Shown piece after piece: positions 34,881 to 44,275 of a stretch of 64,000 nt of DNA. The DNA lies in assembly GCF_048381675.1 (NCBI RefSeq), contig NZ_JBLWIS010000001.1:62001-126000 (forward strand). The letters are read 5' to 3'. The stretch's first letter is position 1. Each line of letters starts with the position of its first letter. The notes under the pieces were generated by a model that worked only from the letters and a program-made list of their open reading frames with translations, made no database searches and was not told the DNA's origin. This DNA is from Advenella sp048381675. GTDB taxonomy: Bacteria; Pseudomonadota; Gammaproteobacteria; Burkholderiales; Burkholderiaceae_B. The position numbers and the translations under genes were made by a program.

Positions 34881-35651
34881 ATGTTATTTGTTTTATCTCC
34901 CGCCAAAAAACTGGATTACGATACCCCGTTGGCCATTAACAAACATACCCAGCCTTTCTTTGTACCGCAGGCCGCTGAATTAATTAATATTCTTAAAACC
35001 AAGTCTGCCGAAGAGATTTCCGCCCTGATGAGTTTAAGTCCGGCGTTGTCCGAGTTGAATGCAGGCCGGTATGTTGCCTGGACGACTACGTTTAACCAGC
35101 AGAATTCACGCCAGGCTCTGTTTGCTTTTAATGGCGATGTGTATGAAGGCCTTGAGGCGCAAACCCTGAATGAAGCCCAGGTTGACTGGGCTCAGGAACA
35201 TATTGCCATTTTAAGCGGGCTTTATGGGGTGTTGCGTCCGCTTGATTTGATGCAGCCTTACCGGCTTGAAATGGGCACCCGGCTGGAAAATGCCAAGGGT
35301 AAAAACCTGTATGCGTTCTGGGGTAGCCAGATTGCCGCTTACCTGAATGCGCGTTTGCAGGCGCTGGATGCCAGGGTGGTGGTAAATCTGGCCTCTGAAG
35401 AATATTTCAAATCGGTTGACCTTAAAACATTGGATGCGCGTGTGGTACAGTGCGTATTCCAGGATTATAAAAATGGTGTTTACAAAATCATCAGTTTCAA
35501 TGCCAAGCGGGCACGTGGACTGATGGCACGTTTTGCCATAGAGACAAAAGCACAAAAACCCGAAGACCTGCAGTTATTTGACAAGGAGGATTACAGGTTT
35601 GATCCTGAGGTATCCAGCCCGGACAAGCTTGTATTCAGAAGGAAGCAATGA
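34881..35651 (+). CDS. yaaA: Peroxide stress protein YaaA
   Basis: 256 aa, DUF328 family. MLFVLSPAKKLDYDTP at the N-terminus, YEGLEAQTL, LSGLYGVLRPLDLMQPYRLEMGT and FNAKRARGLMARFAI are all hallmark blocks. YaaA lowers free intracellular iron during hydrogen peroxide stress and binds DNA. The stop codon overlaps the start of the MFS gene by 4 nt. Confidence 0.96.
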   Translation: MLFVLSPAKKLDYDTPLAINKHTQPFFVPQAAELINILKTKSAEEISALMSLSPALSELNAGRYVAWTTTFNQQNSRQALFAFNGDVYEGLEAQTLNEAQVDWAQEHIAILSGLYGVLRPLDLMQPYRLEMGTRLENAKGKNLYAFWGSQIAAYLNARLQALDARVVVNLASEEYFKSVDLKTLDARVVQCVFQDYKNGVYKIISFNAKRARGLMARFAIETKAQKPEDLQLFDKEDYRFDPEVSSPDKLVFRRKQ

Positions 35652-36883
35652 ATGCAAAAACAGGCATACGCATTTTTTTAATTTTTGCGATAGGTTATTT
35701 TTTATCGTATGTATTCAGGGGCTTAAACATTGGGTTTGCCCCTTTTTTGGCTGCAGAGCTGGGGTTATCGGCTGGCGACCTCGGTTTGCTAACCAGTGCG
35801 TATTTTGCCAGTTTTGCCCTGGCGCAATTGCCCGCCGGTCTGGCGCTGGATACTTTCGGTGCCCGTAAAACCGAGGCCTGCCTGCTCTTGGTGGCTGCCG
35901 TGGGAACTGTGGTTTATGGTATGTCCAGTGGCATGATTGGCCTGTTTGCGGGCCGTTTTTTAATTGGGGCAGGCGTGTCGGTGTGTTTGGGGGCCGCTTT
36001 TATGGCGCTGGCGCAAAATTTCCCCATGTCCCGCTTGCCCATGCTCAATGGCGTACTGGTGGCGTTGGGTGGCATGGGTGGAGTGGTAGTGGGGACGCCA
36101 CTGGCCTCCTTGCTTGAACACTATTCATGGCAAACCATTAGTATTGGCATGGCCGGTTGTACCTTGCTGGTTGCTGCGCTGATATGGTTTGGCGTGGTCG
36201 AGCCCAAGGCACAGCGAAACAGGCCCAAAATGTCTTTCCGCAAGCAACTGGAAGGTACCCGGCGTATTCTTTCACACCGTGTGTTCTGGCAATTGGCTTC
36301 TTTGCCTTCGGTTTGTGGTGGTGCATTTTATGCGGCCCAGTCATTATGGGTGCGTCCTTACATGATTCAGGCGCAGGGCATGTTGCCTGAACAGGCTGAC
36401 CGTCTGGTTTCCCTGCTAGGCCTTACCATGGTGGCCGGTACGGCGGTTACCGGTTTACTGGCCCGCAAACTGGAGCGCCTGGGCTTGAACTTGTTCCGTT
36501 TTGCCGGGTTGGGCATGTTGGCTTTCCTGTTTATCCAACTAGTGGTAATCATGCAGTGGCCAGTGCCTGATGTGCTGTTGTGGAGTGCTTACGGGTTTTC
36601 TGCCTCCAGCGGCATTCTGGCTTATTCAGTCATGGCCGAAGTGTTTCCTCAGCAGGTGGTGGGACGAGTGACCACGGCTTTTAACATGGTGTACTTTGTG
36701 TGTATTTTTTCCATGCAGATGGGAATTGGTTATATTTTGGACGTCTGGCCTCATCAAGATGGCATCTATCCGGTCCAGGCGCATATCACAGCCTGGGGGA
36801 TTATGCTGGGCCTGCAATTGCTGGCTGCTTTATGGTATTTCTGGCCAGCGGCGCTTAAGGTAGAGTCTGCTGAATTTGCTTGA
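35648..36883 (+). CDS. MFS transporter
   Basis: 411 aa, 12 predicted membrane helices. The helix 2-3 loop DTFGARKTEACLL and the helix 4 region FAGRFLIGAGVSVCLGAAFMAL are typical of the major facilitator superfamily. Substrate not evident. Translationally coupled to yaaA (ATGA overlap), an association that suggests no specific substrate. Confidence 0.9.
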   Translation: MNAKTGIRIFLIFAIGYFLSYVFRGLNIGFAPFLAAELGLSAGDLGLLTSAYFASFALAQLPAGLALDTFGARKTEACLLLVAAVGTVVYGMSSGMIGLFAGRFLIGAGVSVCLGAAFMALAQNFPMSRLPMLNGVLVALGGMGGVVVGTPLASLLEHYSWQTISIGMAGCTLLVAALIWFGVVEPKAQRNRPKMSFRKQLEGTRRILSHRVFWQLASLPSVCGGAFYAAQSLWVRPYMIQAQGMLPEQADRLVSLLGLTMVAGTAVTGLLARKLERLGLNLFRFAGLGMLAFLFIQLVVIMQWPVPDVLLWSAYGFSASSGILAYSVMAEVFPQQVVGRVTTAFNMVYFVCIFSMQMGIGYILDVWPHQDGIYPVQAHITAWGIMLGLQLLAALWYFWPAALKVESAEFA

Positions 36884-36890
36884 AGCTGTT

Positions 36891-36914
36891 GGTTCCCACG
36901 CGAGCGTGGGAACC
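36891..36914. repeat. REP-like palindrome, copy 10
   Basis: GGTTCCCACGCGAGCGTGGG continues to a perfect 11-bp stem with a 2-nt loop, right after the MFS stop codon. Confidence 0.85.
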
Positions 36915-36938
36915 AGAAGACAGGAAGACTCACCGCTT

Positions 36939-39209
36939 CTATGCTTCTGCTGGGGAGTGAGAAGTCGTGCCCGTTAAACCCGCCTCTTGGTCTGGCGCCT
37001 TTTCAATGGATGGCATCAGGCCCAGTTCAGCGGCCTGTTTGCGTATGTTTTGCACTGCTTTTTGCATTTGCTTCAGCGGGAAGGCCAGGTTGCTATAGTC
37101 GCCGTCGGTTTCAATCTGGCTGGGCGGATCGGGTACTTCGGTGCGGTTTTCATCCAGCATGGCCTCAATGTAATTGAGTGATTGTTGCATTTTCGGAGGC
37201 GTTTCGGGCAGGCTGGCCAGGTAAGGAATCAGCGAATTGATTTCACTGCCTACCGTATCGTTTTGCACCAGCAGCTTGTTTAACTGCCTGATGTGAATTT
37301 GCTTGGATTTAGGCTCGTTCAGCATGCGGGCCACACTGTCGGCAAATTCGCTGTAGGCGGTATGCAGGTTTTTTCGGGCCAGCTGGGTGCTGAAAAAGAA
37401 AATATTATCAGCCGGAGACGGGTCTTTTTCCCGGTTACTCTGTTGCTGGCTGGATTGTGCATACAGCATGGCGTTTTGCAGGTAATCGTGATTGGCCTGA
37501 ATGGTTTTGCGGGCCAGTTTCAGGATTTGCTGCTTTTCCCACCAGGGGAAAACAAAACTGCAGCCAAATGCAATTAAGCAGGCAAGGGCGGTATCCAGTG
37601 CCCGCTCGCCAATAATAAACAGCACGCTGGGGGTCAGGAAATAAAAACCAATCAGTACGTAAATGGTAATGTAGGTAGAGCCCAGGCGGTAGTTGGTGGC
37701 CACAAAAGCGTTACCTAACACCATGGCCATGAGCATGATAATGAACAGGACCACGGGATTGTCGGTAAGCAAAAACAGCAACAGTGTAATGGCGCAGCCC
37801 AGAATGGTGCCGGTCAGCCGCTTTTCGGTGCGCTGGCGGGTTAAGGCAAAACCGGGGCGCATAATAATCAGAATCGTGATCACGATCCAGTAACTGTGCG
37901 TAGTCAGGGTACGGATGGTTGCCGAATCCGAATAGAGCAGCGGGGCAAGGTTAATGCCCAGCAATACCACGAATACCGCCAGCGTAACGCGCAAGGCATA
38001 GCGGAAAATGGCCGATCCCATATTCAGGTTGCGACGGAGTTTATCCAGGCGGATTTCCTGGCTGGTTTGAAACTGGATCAGCGAGTGGTCGCGACGAAGC
38101 GTGTTCAAAGGCTCGATTTTGGTGTTTTCGCGCAGGTTGTCGGCAATACGGTTGATAAAGCGGTTGGCATTACGCATGCGTCGCAAAATTTGCACCGCCA
38201 GTGCATAGGTTTCCGGGTCTTCTTTTTGCAGGCCGTTGTTGCGCAACTGTTCGATTTCAAACTCAATGGCCCGCAATTCCGCCTTGACACTGTTGCGGTA
38301 ATCAACCGGGCGGTTGCGGGACAGGCTAAGGGCCGTGCGGTTCAGGGTACGGCTTTGTTTGAACAGGGTGTCGCGCATGAAGAGCAGAATGTCGTGGTCC
38401 CTGAAGCGTTCGCGAAGCCGGACGTAGTCGGTTTGGGTGGCCACCAGGGTGTCCAGCAGGGCAATCATGTCAATGAAAATATTCCACAAAATAATGCGCT
38501 GGCGGTCATTGCGGTGTTTGCCTTCGGGCAGGTTCCTGAGTACGACGTCACGGGCGGTTTGGTGACGGTTGGTCATGGACACCATTTTGGGCGTGAGCTG
38601 TCGGTAACAGTCGTCCAGGTCTTTGGCCGTGTCGTACAGGTCGGCACGGGCTTTCATGTAGTCGGCTGTGGCATACAGGGCATCTGCCAGGGTTTGGCGC
38701 TCTTCACGAAAACGGAAAATATGACTGCTGATAATGCTGAACAGGAAATAGCTGGCGCTACCCAGGAGGGTATACTGGGTATGATTCAGGGCCTGTTCCG
38801 GAGTCAGCGGGGTGCTTAAGGTCAGCATCATGATGAGCATGCAGCCAAAACCAATGAAACCGCCCCTGACCCCATACACCGACAGCATGGAAAAGAAAAA
38901 CACCTGGGCGCAAATGACAATCAGCACCAGTGGCGGGTATGGGTTGATCAGGCCGGTAAGCAAGGCGGCCAGGTTGCCCATGATGAGCCCGGCCAGCATT
39001 TCATTGAAGCGGGATTTTTTGGTGCCGCCAGGCTGGTCGATTAGCGCAATACAAAGTGCACCGGCCGCAAACGCCATGCCTTCATTGTGTTTCTGGAAGA
39101 TCCCCAGGAATATGACAACCGGCAACAGGACGCCGATTGCCTTGCGTACGGCGTAGAAAAGACTGGGGCTGTAAAGGAATTTGGTGATGTTTTCAGCGCG
39201 TAAATCCAT
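36939..39209 (-). CDS. FUSC-family membrane protein (YccS/YhfK-like)
   Basis: 756 aa. Two blocks of membrane helices (about residues 22-170 and 400-550) alternate with cytoplasmic regions of about 220 residues each, the layout of the fusaric acid resistance/YccS family. The block LTTHSYWIVITILIIMRPGFALTRQRTEKRLTGTILG (region near 430-465) is the family's conserved core. Probably exports an aromatic acid or other small anionic compound; substrate unknown. Relevant to a strain that degrades aromatic acids. Confidence 0.9.
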   Translation of the reverse strand: MDLRAENITKFLYSPSLFYAVRKAIGVLLPVVIFLGIFQKHNEGMAFAAGALCIALIDQPGGTKKSRFNEMLAGLIMGNLAALLTGLINPYPPLVLIVICAQVFFFSMLSVYGVRGGFIGFGCMLIMMLTLSTPLTPEQALNHTQYTLLGSASYFLFSIISSHIFRFREERQTLADALYATADYMKARADLYDTAKDLDDCYRQLTPKMVSMTNRHQTARDVVLRNLPEGKHRNDRQRIILWNIFIDMIALLDTLVATQTDYVRLRERFRDHDILLFMRDTLFKQSRTLNRTALSLSRNRPVDYRNSVKAELRAIEFEIEQLRNNGLQKEDPETYALAVQILRRMRNANRFINRIADNLRENTKIEPLNTLRRDHSLIQFQTSQEIRLDKLRRNLNMGSAIFRYALRVTLAVFVVLLGINLAPLLYSDSATIRTLTTHSYWIVITILIIMRPGFALTRQRTEKRLTGTILGCAITLLLFLLTDNPVVLFIIMLMAMVLGNAFVATNYRLGSTYITIYVLIGFYFLTPSVLFIIGERALDTALACLIAFGCSFVFPWWEKQQILKLARKTIQANHDYLQNAMLYAQSSQQQSNREKDPSPADNIFFFSTQLARKNLHTAYSEFADSVARMLNEPKSKQIHIRQLNKLLVQNDTVGSEINSLIPYLASLPETPPKMQQSLNYIEAMLDENRTEVPDPPSQIETDGDYSNLAFPLKQMQKAVQNIRKQAAELGLMPSIEKAPDQEAGLTGTTSHSPAEA

Positions 39210-39706
39210 TGGGGGCTAATTCGTTGAATGTGTTGAGGTTATTGATGTTAACCATCTTAATATGAATTGCTCCTGAATGGCCCAGGCCGGGCTGCAAATT
39301 TGTGACCCGCTTGCCACAGCCGTTTAGGCGAAATTGCAATTGTTGTTTGCTTTCCGTGCTGCAATGCGGTACATTTAAAGCTTGTTTATTTTGCAAAACC
39401 TTAAGCAAAATAAGTGGTTTGCATAGTTTTCATGCTATCCGCATGATTTTTTTGCGCCCAGCAGTAAATAGAATACAGCTCTTGGCCGCGCCACAAGCGT
39501 TGTTGCCTAAGCCTCCATTTCGAACTATTTTGCGTTTTTAAACGCGTTAGCGAAAGTTGGTTGATCATGCATGCGCTGGTTTTTCAGCGTCCTCGGGTGG
39601 ATTTTCTCCGTGAGAAATGAAGCGCCGTCGATGAAGAACAAAGCGGTTCATGTATGCGGTTTTAATACCAGTCAATGCAACCCAGCCAGTTATGAAAGGA
39701 AATAAC
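39210..39706. other. Long leader/intergenic region before ilvI
   Basis: 497 bp with two divergent promoters expected. It includes a 17-codon candidate ORF (39567-39620), several small hairpins (CGCTG/CAGCG at about 39574-39589, TTTCTC/GAGAAA at about 39603-39617) and no clear terminator. No gene seen. Confidence 0.5.
39567..39620 (+). other. Candidate leader ORF upstream of ilvI
   Basis: Encodes the 17-residue MHALVFQRPRVDFLREK. It spans two adjacent hairpins in the message. It contains Leu and Val codons but no run of branched-chain codons, and its Shine-Dalgarno sequence is weak. Translation unproven. Confidence 0.25.
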
Positions 39707-41428
39707 ATGGAACTCAATGGCGCCGATATCGTCGTGCGTTGCCTTGCCGAAGAAGGTGTTCAACACATTTTTGGCTACCCAGGCGGCGCGGTGCTCTACA
39801 TCTACGACGCAATCTATAAACAAAAAGATTTTCAGCATATCCTGGTTCGTCATGAACAGGCAGCCGTACATGCGGCCGATGCCTATTCACGTACCTCGCA
39901 AAAAGTGGGTGTCTGTCTGGTTACCAGCGGTCCTGGCTTAACCAATGCGGTTACCGGTATTGCCACGGCCTACATGGACTCCATCCCCATGGTGATCATC
40001 AGTGGCCAGGTTAGTACCAAAGCCATTGGCGAAGACGCCTTCCAGGAATGCGATACGGTGGGTATTACCCGTCCCTGTGTCAAACACAACTTCCTGGTCC
40101 GTGATGTAAAAGATCTTGCCGACACCATGCGCAAGGCCTTCTTCATTGCCAAAACAGGTCGTCCTGGCCCCGTGTTGGTGGATATTCCCAAAGACGTGTC
40201 CATGGACAGCTGCAAGTATTCACCCTCCAAGACCGAAGTAAAAATGCGTTCTTACGCGCCGGTCGTCAAGGGGCATCATGGCCAAATCAAGAAAGCGGCC
40301 CAGTTGCTGCTTAATGCCAGCCGTCCCATGATTTATACGGGTGGCGGCGTGGTGTTGTCCAATGCCGCCCCTGAATTGCGTGAACTGGTCAAGTTAACCG
40401 GTGCTCCGTGTACCAACACCTTAATGGGCCTGGGTTCCTTGAATGCCGATTCAGAACAGTATCTGGGCATGCCAGGCATGCATGGTACGTATGAAGCCAA
40501 TATGGCCATGCAAAACTGTGATGTCCTCATTGCCATTGGTGCCCGTTTTGATGACCGGGTGATTGGCAATACCAAGCATTTTGCCCAGGTAAACCGCAAA
40601 ATCATTCATATCGACGTCGACCCTTCCTCTATTTCAAAGCGTGTCAAGGTAGATATCCCTATCGTGGGTAACGTCAAAGACGTGCTGCTAGACCTGAATG
40701 AAATAGTCCGTGAGGCGGGTGACGTTCGCAAGAAAAATGAAAAAAGCCTCAAGGCTTGGTGGGAACAGATCAAGGTCTGGCAAGATAAACAGTGCCTTAA
40801 GTATGAACCTTCCAACGAGCTTATCCGTCCGCAGTTTGTGGTGGAAAAACTCTGGGAAGTCACTAACGGCAATGCGTTTGTCACATCAGACGTTGGCCAG
40901 CACCAAATGTGGGCGGCCCAGTATTACCGTTTCAACGAGCCTCGTCGCTGGGTGAATTCGGGTGGCTTGGGTACCATGGGGGTGGGCCTGCCTTACGCCA
41001 TGGGTGTGCAAATGGCCAACCCCGATGCGCAAATTGCGGTTATCACGGGCGACGGTTCCATTCAGATGAACATCCAGGAACTGGGCACTTGCAAACAGTA
41101 TCATTTCACACCTAAAGTACTGTGTCTTAACAACCGTTACCTGGGCATGGTACGCCAGTGGCAAGAGATTGATTACGGTGGCCGTTATTCAGAGTCCTAT
41201 ATGGAGTCGCTGCCCGATTTCGTCAAGCTGGTGGAAAGTTACGGCCATATTGGCATGCGCATCGATAAACCTGCAGATGTGGAACCTGCACTGAAAGAAG
41301 CATACGGTAAATATAAAGATCGTCTGGTCTTTATTGATTTCATTACCGATCCTGCTGAAAACGTCTGGCCTATGGTCAAGGCGGGTAAGGGTCTTACCGA
41401 AATGCTGCTGGGTTCAGAAGATCTGTAA
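39707..41428 (+). CDS. ilvI: Acetolactate synthase, large (catalytic) subunit
   Basis: 573 aa from the ATG at 39707, chosen for the GAAAGGAAATAAC site; upstream in-frame ATGs lack one. ThDP enzyme: GYPGGAVLYIYDAI with active Glu in RHEQAAVHAADAY, and the ThDP motif GDGSIQMNIQELGTCKQYHFTPKVLCLNN (region near 465-495). It condenses pyruvate to acetolactate or with 2-oxobutyrate, the first common step to Val, Leu and Ile. First gene of ilvIHC. Confidence 0.97.
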   Translation: MELNGADIVVRCLAEEGVQHIFGYPGGAVLYIYDAIYKQKDFQHILVRHEQAAVHAADAYSRTSQKVGVCLVTSGPGLTNAVTGIATAYMDSIPMVIISGQVSTKAIGEDAFQECDTVGITRPCVKHNFLVRDVKDLADTMRKAFFIAKTGRPGPVLVDIPKDVSMDSCKYSPSKTEVKMRSYAPVVKGHHGQIKKAAQLLLNASRPMIYTGGGVVLSNAAPELRELVKLTGAPCTNTLMGLGSLNADSEQYLGMPGMHGTYEANMAMQNCDVLIAIGARFDDRVIGNTKHFAQVNRKIIHIDVDPSSISKRVKVDIPIVGNVKDVLLDLNEIVREAGDVRKKNEKSLKAWWEQIKVWQDKQCLKYEPSNELIRPQFVVEKLWEVTNGNAFVTSDVGQHQMWAAQYYRFNEPRRWVNSGGLGTMGVGLPYAMGVQMANPDAQIAVITGDGSIQMNIQELGTCKQYHFTPKVLCLNNRYLGMVRQWQEIDYGGRYSESYMESLPDFVKLVESYGHIGMRIDKPADVEPALKEAYGKYKDRLVFIDFITDPAENVWPMVKAGKGLTEMLLGSEDL

Positions 41429-41437
41429 GGAGCCAAC

Positions 41438-41929
41438 ATGAAACACGTAATTTCCATCTTGCTAGAAAACGAACCCGGTGCGCTGTCGCGGGTCGTGGGT
41501 TTGTTTTCCGCGCGGGGCTATAATATTGAAACCTTAACGGTAGCGCCTACCGAAGACGCCACCCTGTCTCGCCTGACCATCATGACCACCGGTTCCGAAG
41601 AGGTGATTGAACAAATCACCAAGCATTTGAACCGTCTGGTCGATGTGGTCAAGGTGGTTGACCTTACCGAAGGTGCCCACATAGAGCGCGAACTCATGTT
41701 AATCAAGGTTCGTGCCGTGGGTAAGGAACGCGAAGAAGTCAAACGCATGGCGGATATCTTCCGTGGACATATCGTTGATGTAACCGATAAGTCCTACACG
41801 ATAGAACTCACCGGTACTCAGGAAAAAACCCAGGCATTCATTGATGCCCTGGATCGCAGTGCCATTCTTGAGACCGTTCGCACCGGCGTATCCGGTATCG
41901 GGCGCGGTGAAAGGATTTTGAAGCTGTAA
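41438..41929 (+). CDS. ilvH: Acetolactate synthase, small (regulatory) subunit
   Basis: 163 aa. N-terminal ACT domain (ISILLENEPGALSRVVGLFSARGYNIETL, region 5-33) carries the valine-binding glycine loop NEPGALSR. The C-terminal ALS_ss_C domain ends ETVRTGVSGIGRGERILKL. It lies 9 bp after ilvI with an AAGGAG site. It confers valine feedback on the large subunit. Confidence 0.97.
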   Translation: MKHVISILLENEPGALSRVVGLFSARGYNIETLTVAPTEDATLSRLTIMTTGSEEVIEQITKHLNRLVDVVKVVDLTEGAHIERELMLIKVRAVGKEREEVKRMADIFRGHIVDVTDKSYTIELTGTQEKTQAFIDALDRSAILETVRTGVSGIGRGERILKL

Positions 41930-42012
41930 TTGTTGTGAAATCAGGTATGATTCCCCTGATGCAGTTCAAACCATTTTTTTGATTTATAAAAATATATATT
42001 TTGAGGCTTTAA

Positions 42013-43029
42013 ATGAAAGTTTTTTACGACAAAGATTGTGACCTGTCCTTGATCAAGGGCAAAAACGTTGCCATTATCGGTTATGGTTCTCAAGGCCATG
42101 CCCACGCCCTGAACCTGCACGAGTCAGGTGTTAACGTGACCGTTGGTCTGCGCAAAAGTGGCGCAAGCTGGAACAAAGCGGTTAACGCTGGCCTGAAAGT
42201 GGCTGAAGTGGCTGATGCCGTTAAGTCTGCTGACCTGGTCATGATTCTTCTGCCTGATGAAAACATCGCTGAAGTGTATAACAACCAGGTTGCTGCCAAC
42301 CTGAAACCCGGTGCTGCACTGGCATTCGCTCATGGCTTCAACGTTCACTACGGCCAGGTTGTACCTCGTGCCGACGTAGACGTGATCATGATTGCACCGA
42401 AAGCACCTGGTCATACCGTACGTGGTACTTACTCACAAGGTGGTGGCGTTCCTGCGCTGGTTGCCGTGCATCAGGATAACTCCGGTGCCGCTCGCGACAT
42501 CGCTTTGTCTTACGCTTCTGCTATTGGTAGCGGCCGTGCCGGTATTATCGAAACCAACTTCCGTGAAGAAACCGAAACCGACCTGTTCGGTGAGCAGGCC
42601 GTTCTGTGCGGTGGTGCCGTTGAATTGATCAAAGCCGGTTTTGAAACTCTGGTTGAAGCCGGTTATGCCCCAGAAATGGCTTACTTCGAATGTTTGCACG
42701 AACTGAAACTGATCGTAGACCTGATCTACGAAGGCGGTATCGCAAACATGAACTACTCTATTTCCAACAACGCTGAATACGGTGAATACGTTACCGGCCC
42801 ACGCGTGGTTACGGAAGCCACCAAACAAGCCATGCGTGACACCCTGAAAGACATTCAAACCGGTGAATACGCAAAAAGCTTCATCCTGGAAAACCAGGCT
42901 GGCGCACCCACACTGCGTTCACGCCGTCGCCTGAATGCCGAGCATCCTATCGAGCAAGTAGGTGCACAACTGCGCGCCATGATGCCTTGGATTGCTGCCA
43001 ACAAACTGGTTGACCAGTCTAAAAACTAA
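42013..43029 (+). CDS. ilvC: Ketol-acid reductoisomerase
   Basis: 338 aa, class I (short) KARI. NADPH motif GYGSQGHAHALNLHESGVNV near residue 24, GRAGIIETNFREETETDLFGEQ with the Mg-binding Asp/Glu near 178-199, and a knotted C-terminal domain. Converts acetolactate to dihydroxyisovalerate. 83 bp after ilvH, closed by a terminator at 43069. Confidence 0.98.
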   Translation: MKVFYDKDCDLSLIKGKNVAIIGYGSQGHAHALNLHESGVNVTVGLRKSGASWNKAVNAGLKVAEVADAVKSADLVMILLPDENIAEVYNNQVAANLKPGAALAFAHGFNVHYGQVVPRADVDVIMIAPKAPGHTVRGTYSQGGGVPALVAVHQDNSGAARDIALSYASAIGSGRAGIIETNFREETETDLFGEQAVLCGGAVELIKAGFETLVEAGYAPEMAYFECLHELKLIVDLIYEGGIANMNYSISNNAEYGEYVTGPRVVTEATKQAMRDTLKDIQTGEYAKSFILENQAGAPTLRSRRRLNAEHPIEQVGAQLRAMMPWIAANKLVDQSKN

Positions 43030-43068
43030 TTTTGGTTTGCGGGTCAGAAGACTCGTTCACTAAAAACT

Positions 43069-43122
43069 CAGCCCTGTATTTCCCCACTTTTGGTGGGGTA
43101 AATACAGGGCTGAATTGTTTTT
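43069..43122 (+). terminator. ilvIHC operon terminator
   Basis: CAGCCCTGTATTTCCCCAC pairs with GTGGGGTAAATACAGGGCTG (one bulge) and is followed by AATTGTTTTT. Confidence 0.88.
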
Positions 43123-43177
43123 AACTACAGAAAAAAATACCTTTTGAAAATAATGTAGCGTTTATGTCAAAGTTCTA

Positions 43178-43207
43178 CTGGTTCCCACGCTTCCGCGTGG
43201 GAACCAG
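43178..43207. repeat. REP-like palindrome, copy 11
   Basis: CTGGTTCCCACGC / GCGTGGGAACCAG, a perfect 13-bp stem with a 4-nt loop. A half copy (ATTCCCACGCAGAG, copy 12) follows at 43234-43247. Confidence 0.85.
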
Positions 43208-43268
43208 TTTTTTCTGCCCGTAGTACTCTCCCTATTCCCACGCAGAGTATTTAAATGAAAAATTTTTT

Positions 43269-44258
43269 CTAATGCTCAGGCAGGCAGATTTGTTTGCGTT
43301 TAACGGCCTGCAGGGTGCGGTATGTCAAAATTAAAATGATGCCGCTCAGCACAAATAGCAACAGGCCTGCCAGCAGGCTGTAGAAGCTGCCAGGGTTTTG
43401 AGTGGCCATTTCGGTGGTGGCAATAGTGATGGCCGCCAGCGGAAACGAGTAAGCCCAGGCTGAAATGGCAAACGGCAACCTGAAAAACCGCATGGCATTG
43501 CTGGCCAACAGCAAGGTAAGGAATAGGGCAAAGAAATACAGGACTCTGGCAAAGCCATCCAGCTGGTGGTTATTAAGGGCCAGGTAGGAAATAAAGGCCA
43601 CAGATGGCGGTGCAATCAGAATGAACAGAGTGGGCGTTAATTTGGCCGGTAGCGGTTCATGAAAAAAAATACGATAAAAAACAATCGTCATTAACACTAT
43701 CCAGAACACCAGGCCAATACTGAAAAAGAACCAGCTGATGTCCATCGGTGCATGGTGCACGCCGGCAATGGGAATCAGGATATTGCCCACCACCGGAATG
43801 AACCATGCCGGGTTGGCATGGGTAATTTGGTAATGGCTTTTGTTCAGCCAGCTGTTAATCACGGCAATGGTAAGCAGAAAGTGCCCGATGGTGGCCACTG
43901 TCCACATCCATTTTGAAACGCCGGGTACCGATAGCCATGAAATGGAGACCAGTAGCAAGCCAATGGTGATGGCGGCCATGAAATTGATTTTAACGGGGTG
44001 GCACCATTCTTTTTTCACTTCTTCAGGAAAGCGCAACAGTTTGCTGGTGTAAACAAGAAGCAGAAACACATACAGCAGGGTGGCCAGCCAGCGGATGCCA
44101 ATCCCGGGGCCAAGCGGCAGGCCAAAGGCCTGTGCGGCTTTCAGCCAGGCAATGGCCAGGCCGGCCATACCCATGACGGAAGAAAACAGGGCAACAGGAA
44201 AATAGGCAAGCCGACTGTTTTGTTGAACGGGAAGGGTGGAGGTAATGGAATGATTCAT
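43269..44258 (-). CDS. SLAC1/TehA-type anion channel family protein
   Basis: 329 aa from the ATG at 44258; an upstream TTG at 44285 would add nine residues and overlap the preceding stop codon. Ten membrane helices predicted (for example SVMGMAGLAIAWLKAA at the start, FMAAITIGLLLVSISWL, ISWFFFSIGLVFWIVLM). The FPVALFSSVMGMAGLA start is typical of the TDT/SLAC1 family (tellurite resistance, C4-dicarboxylate or anion channels). Substrate unknown. It follows the lipoamide dehydrogenase-like gene on the same strand, near enough to share a transcript. Confidence 0.88.
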   Translation of the reverse strand: MNHSITSTLPVQQNSRLAYFPVALFSSVMGMAGLAIAWLKAAQAFGLPLGPGIGIRWLATLLYVFLLLVYTSKLLRFPEEVKKEWCHPVKINFMAAITIGLLLVSISWLSVPGVSKWMWTVATIGHFLLTIAVINSWLNKSHYQITHANPAWFIPVVGNILIPIAGVHHAPMDISWFFFSIGLVFWIVLMTIVFYRIFFHEPLPAKLTPTLFILIAPPSVAFISYLALNNHQLDGFARVLYFFALFLTLLLASNAMRFFRLPFAISAWAYSFPLAAITIATTEMATQNPGSFYSLLAGLLLFVLSGIILILTYRTLQAVKRKQICLPEH

Positions 44259-44275
44259 GTTTAAAATATCCCGGG

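Noticed and set aside
37896..38819. 307-codon frame antisense to the FUSC gene
   Set aside because: A mirror of the codon pattern of the opposite gene; no family match by eye.
39345..39380. CTGCAATGCGGTA upstream of ilvI, similar to the IclR sites
   Set aside because: Only one half-site is good and the gene context is unrelated; probably chance.
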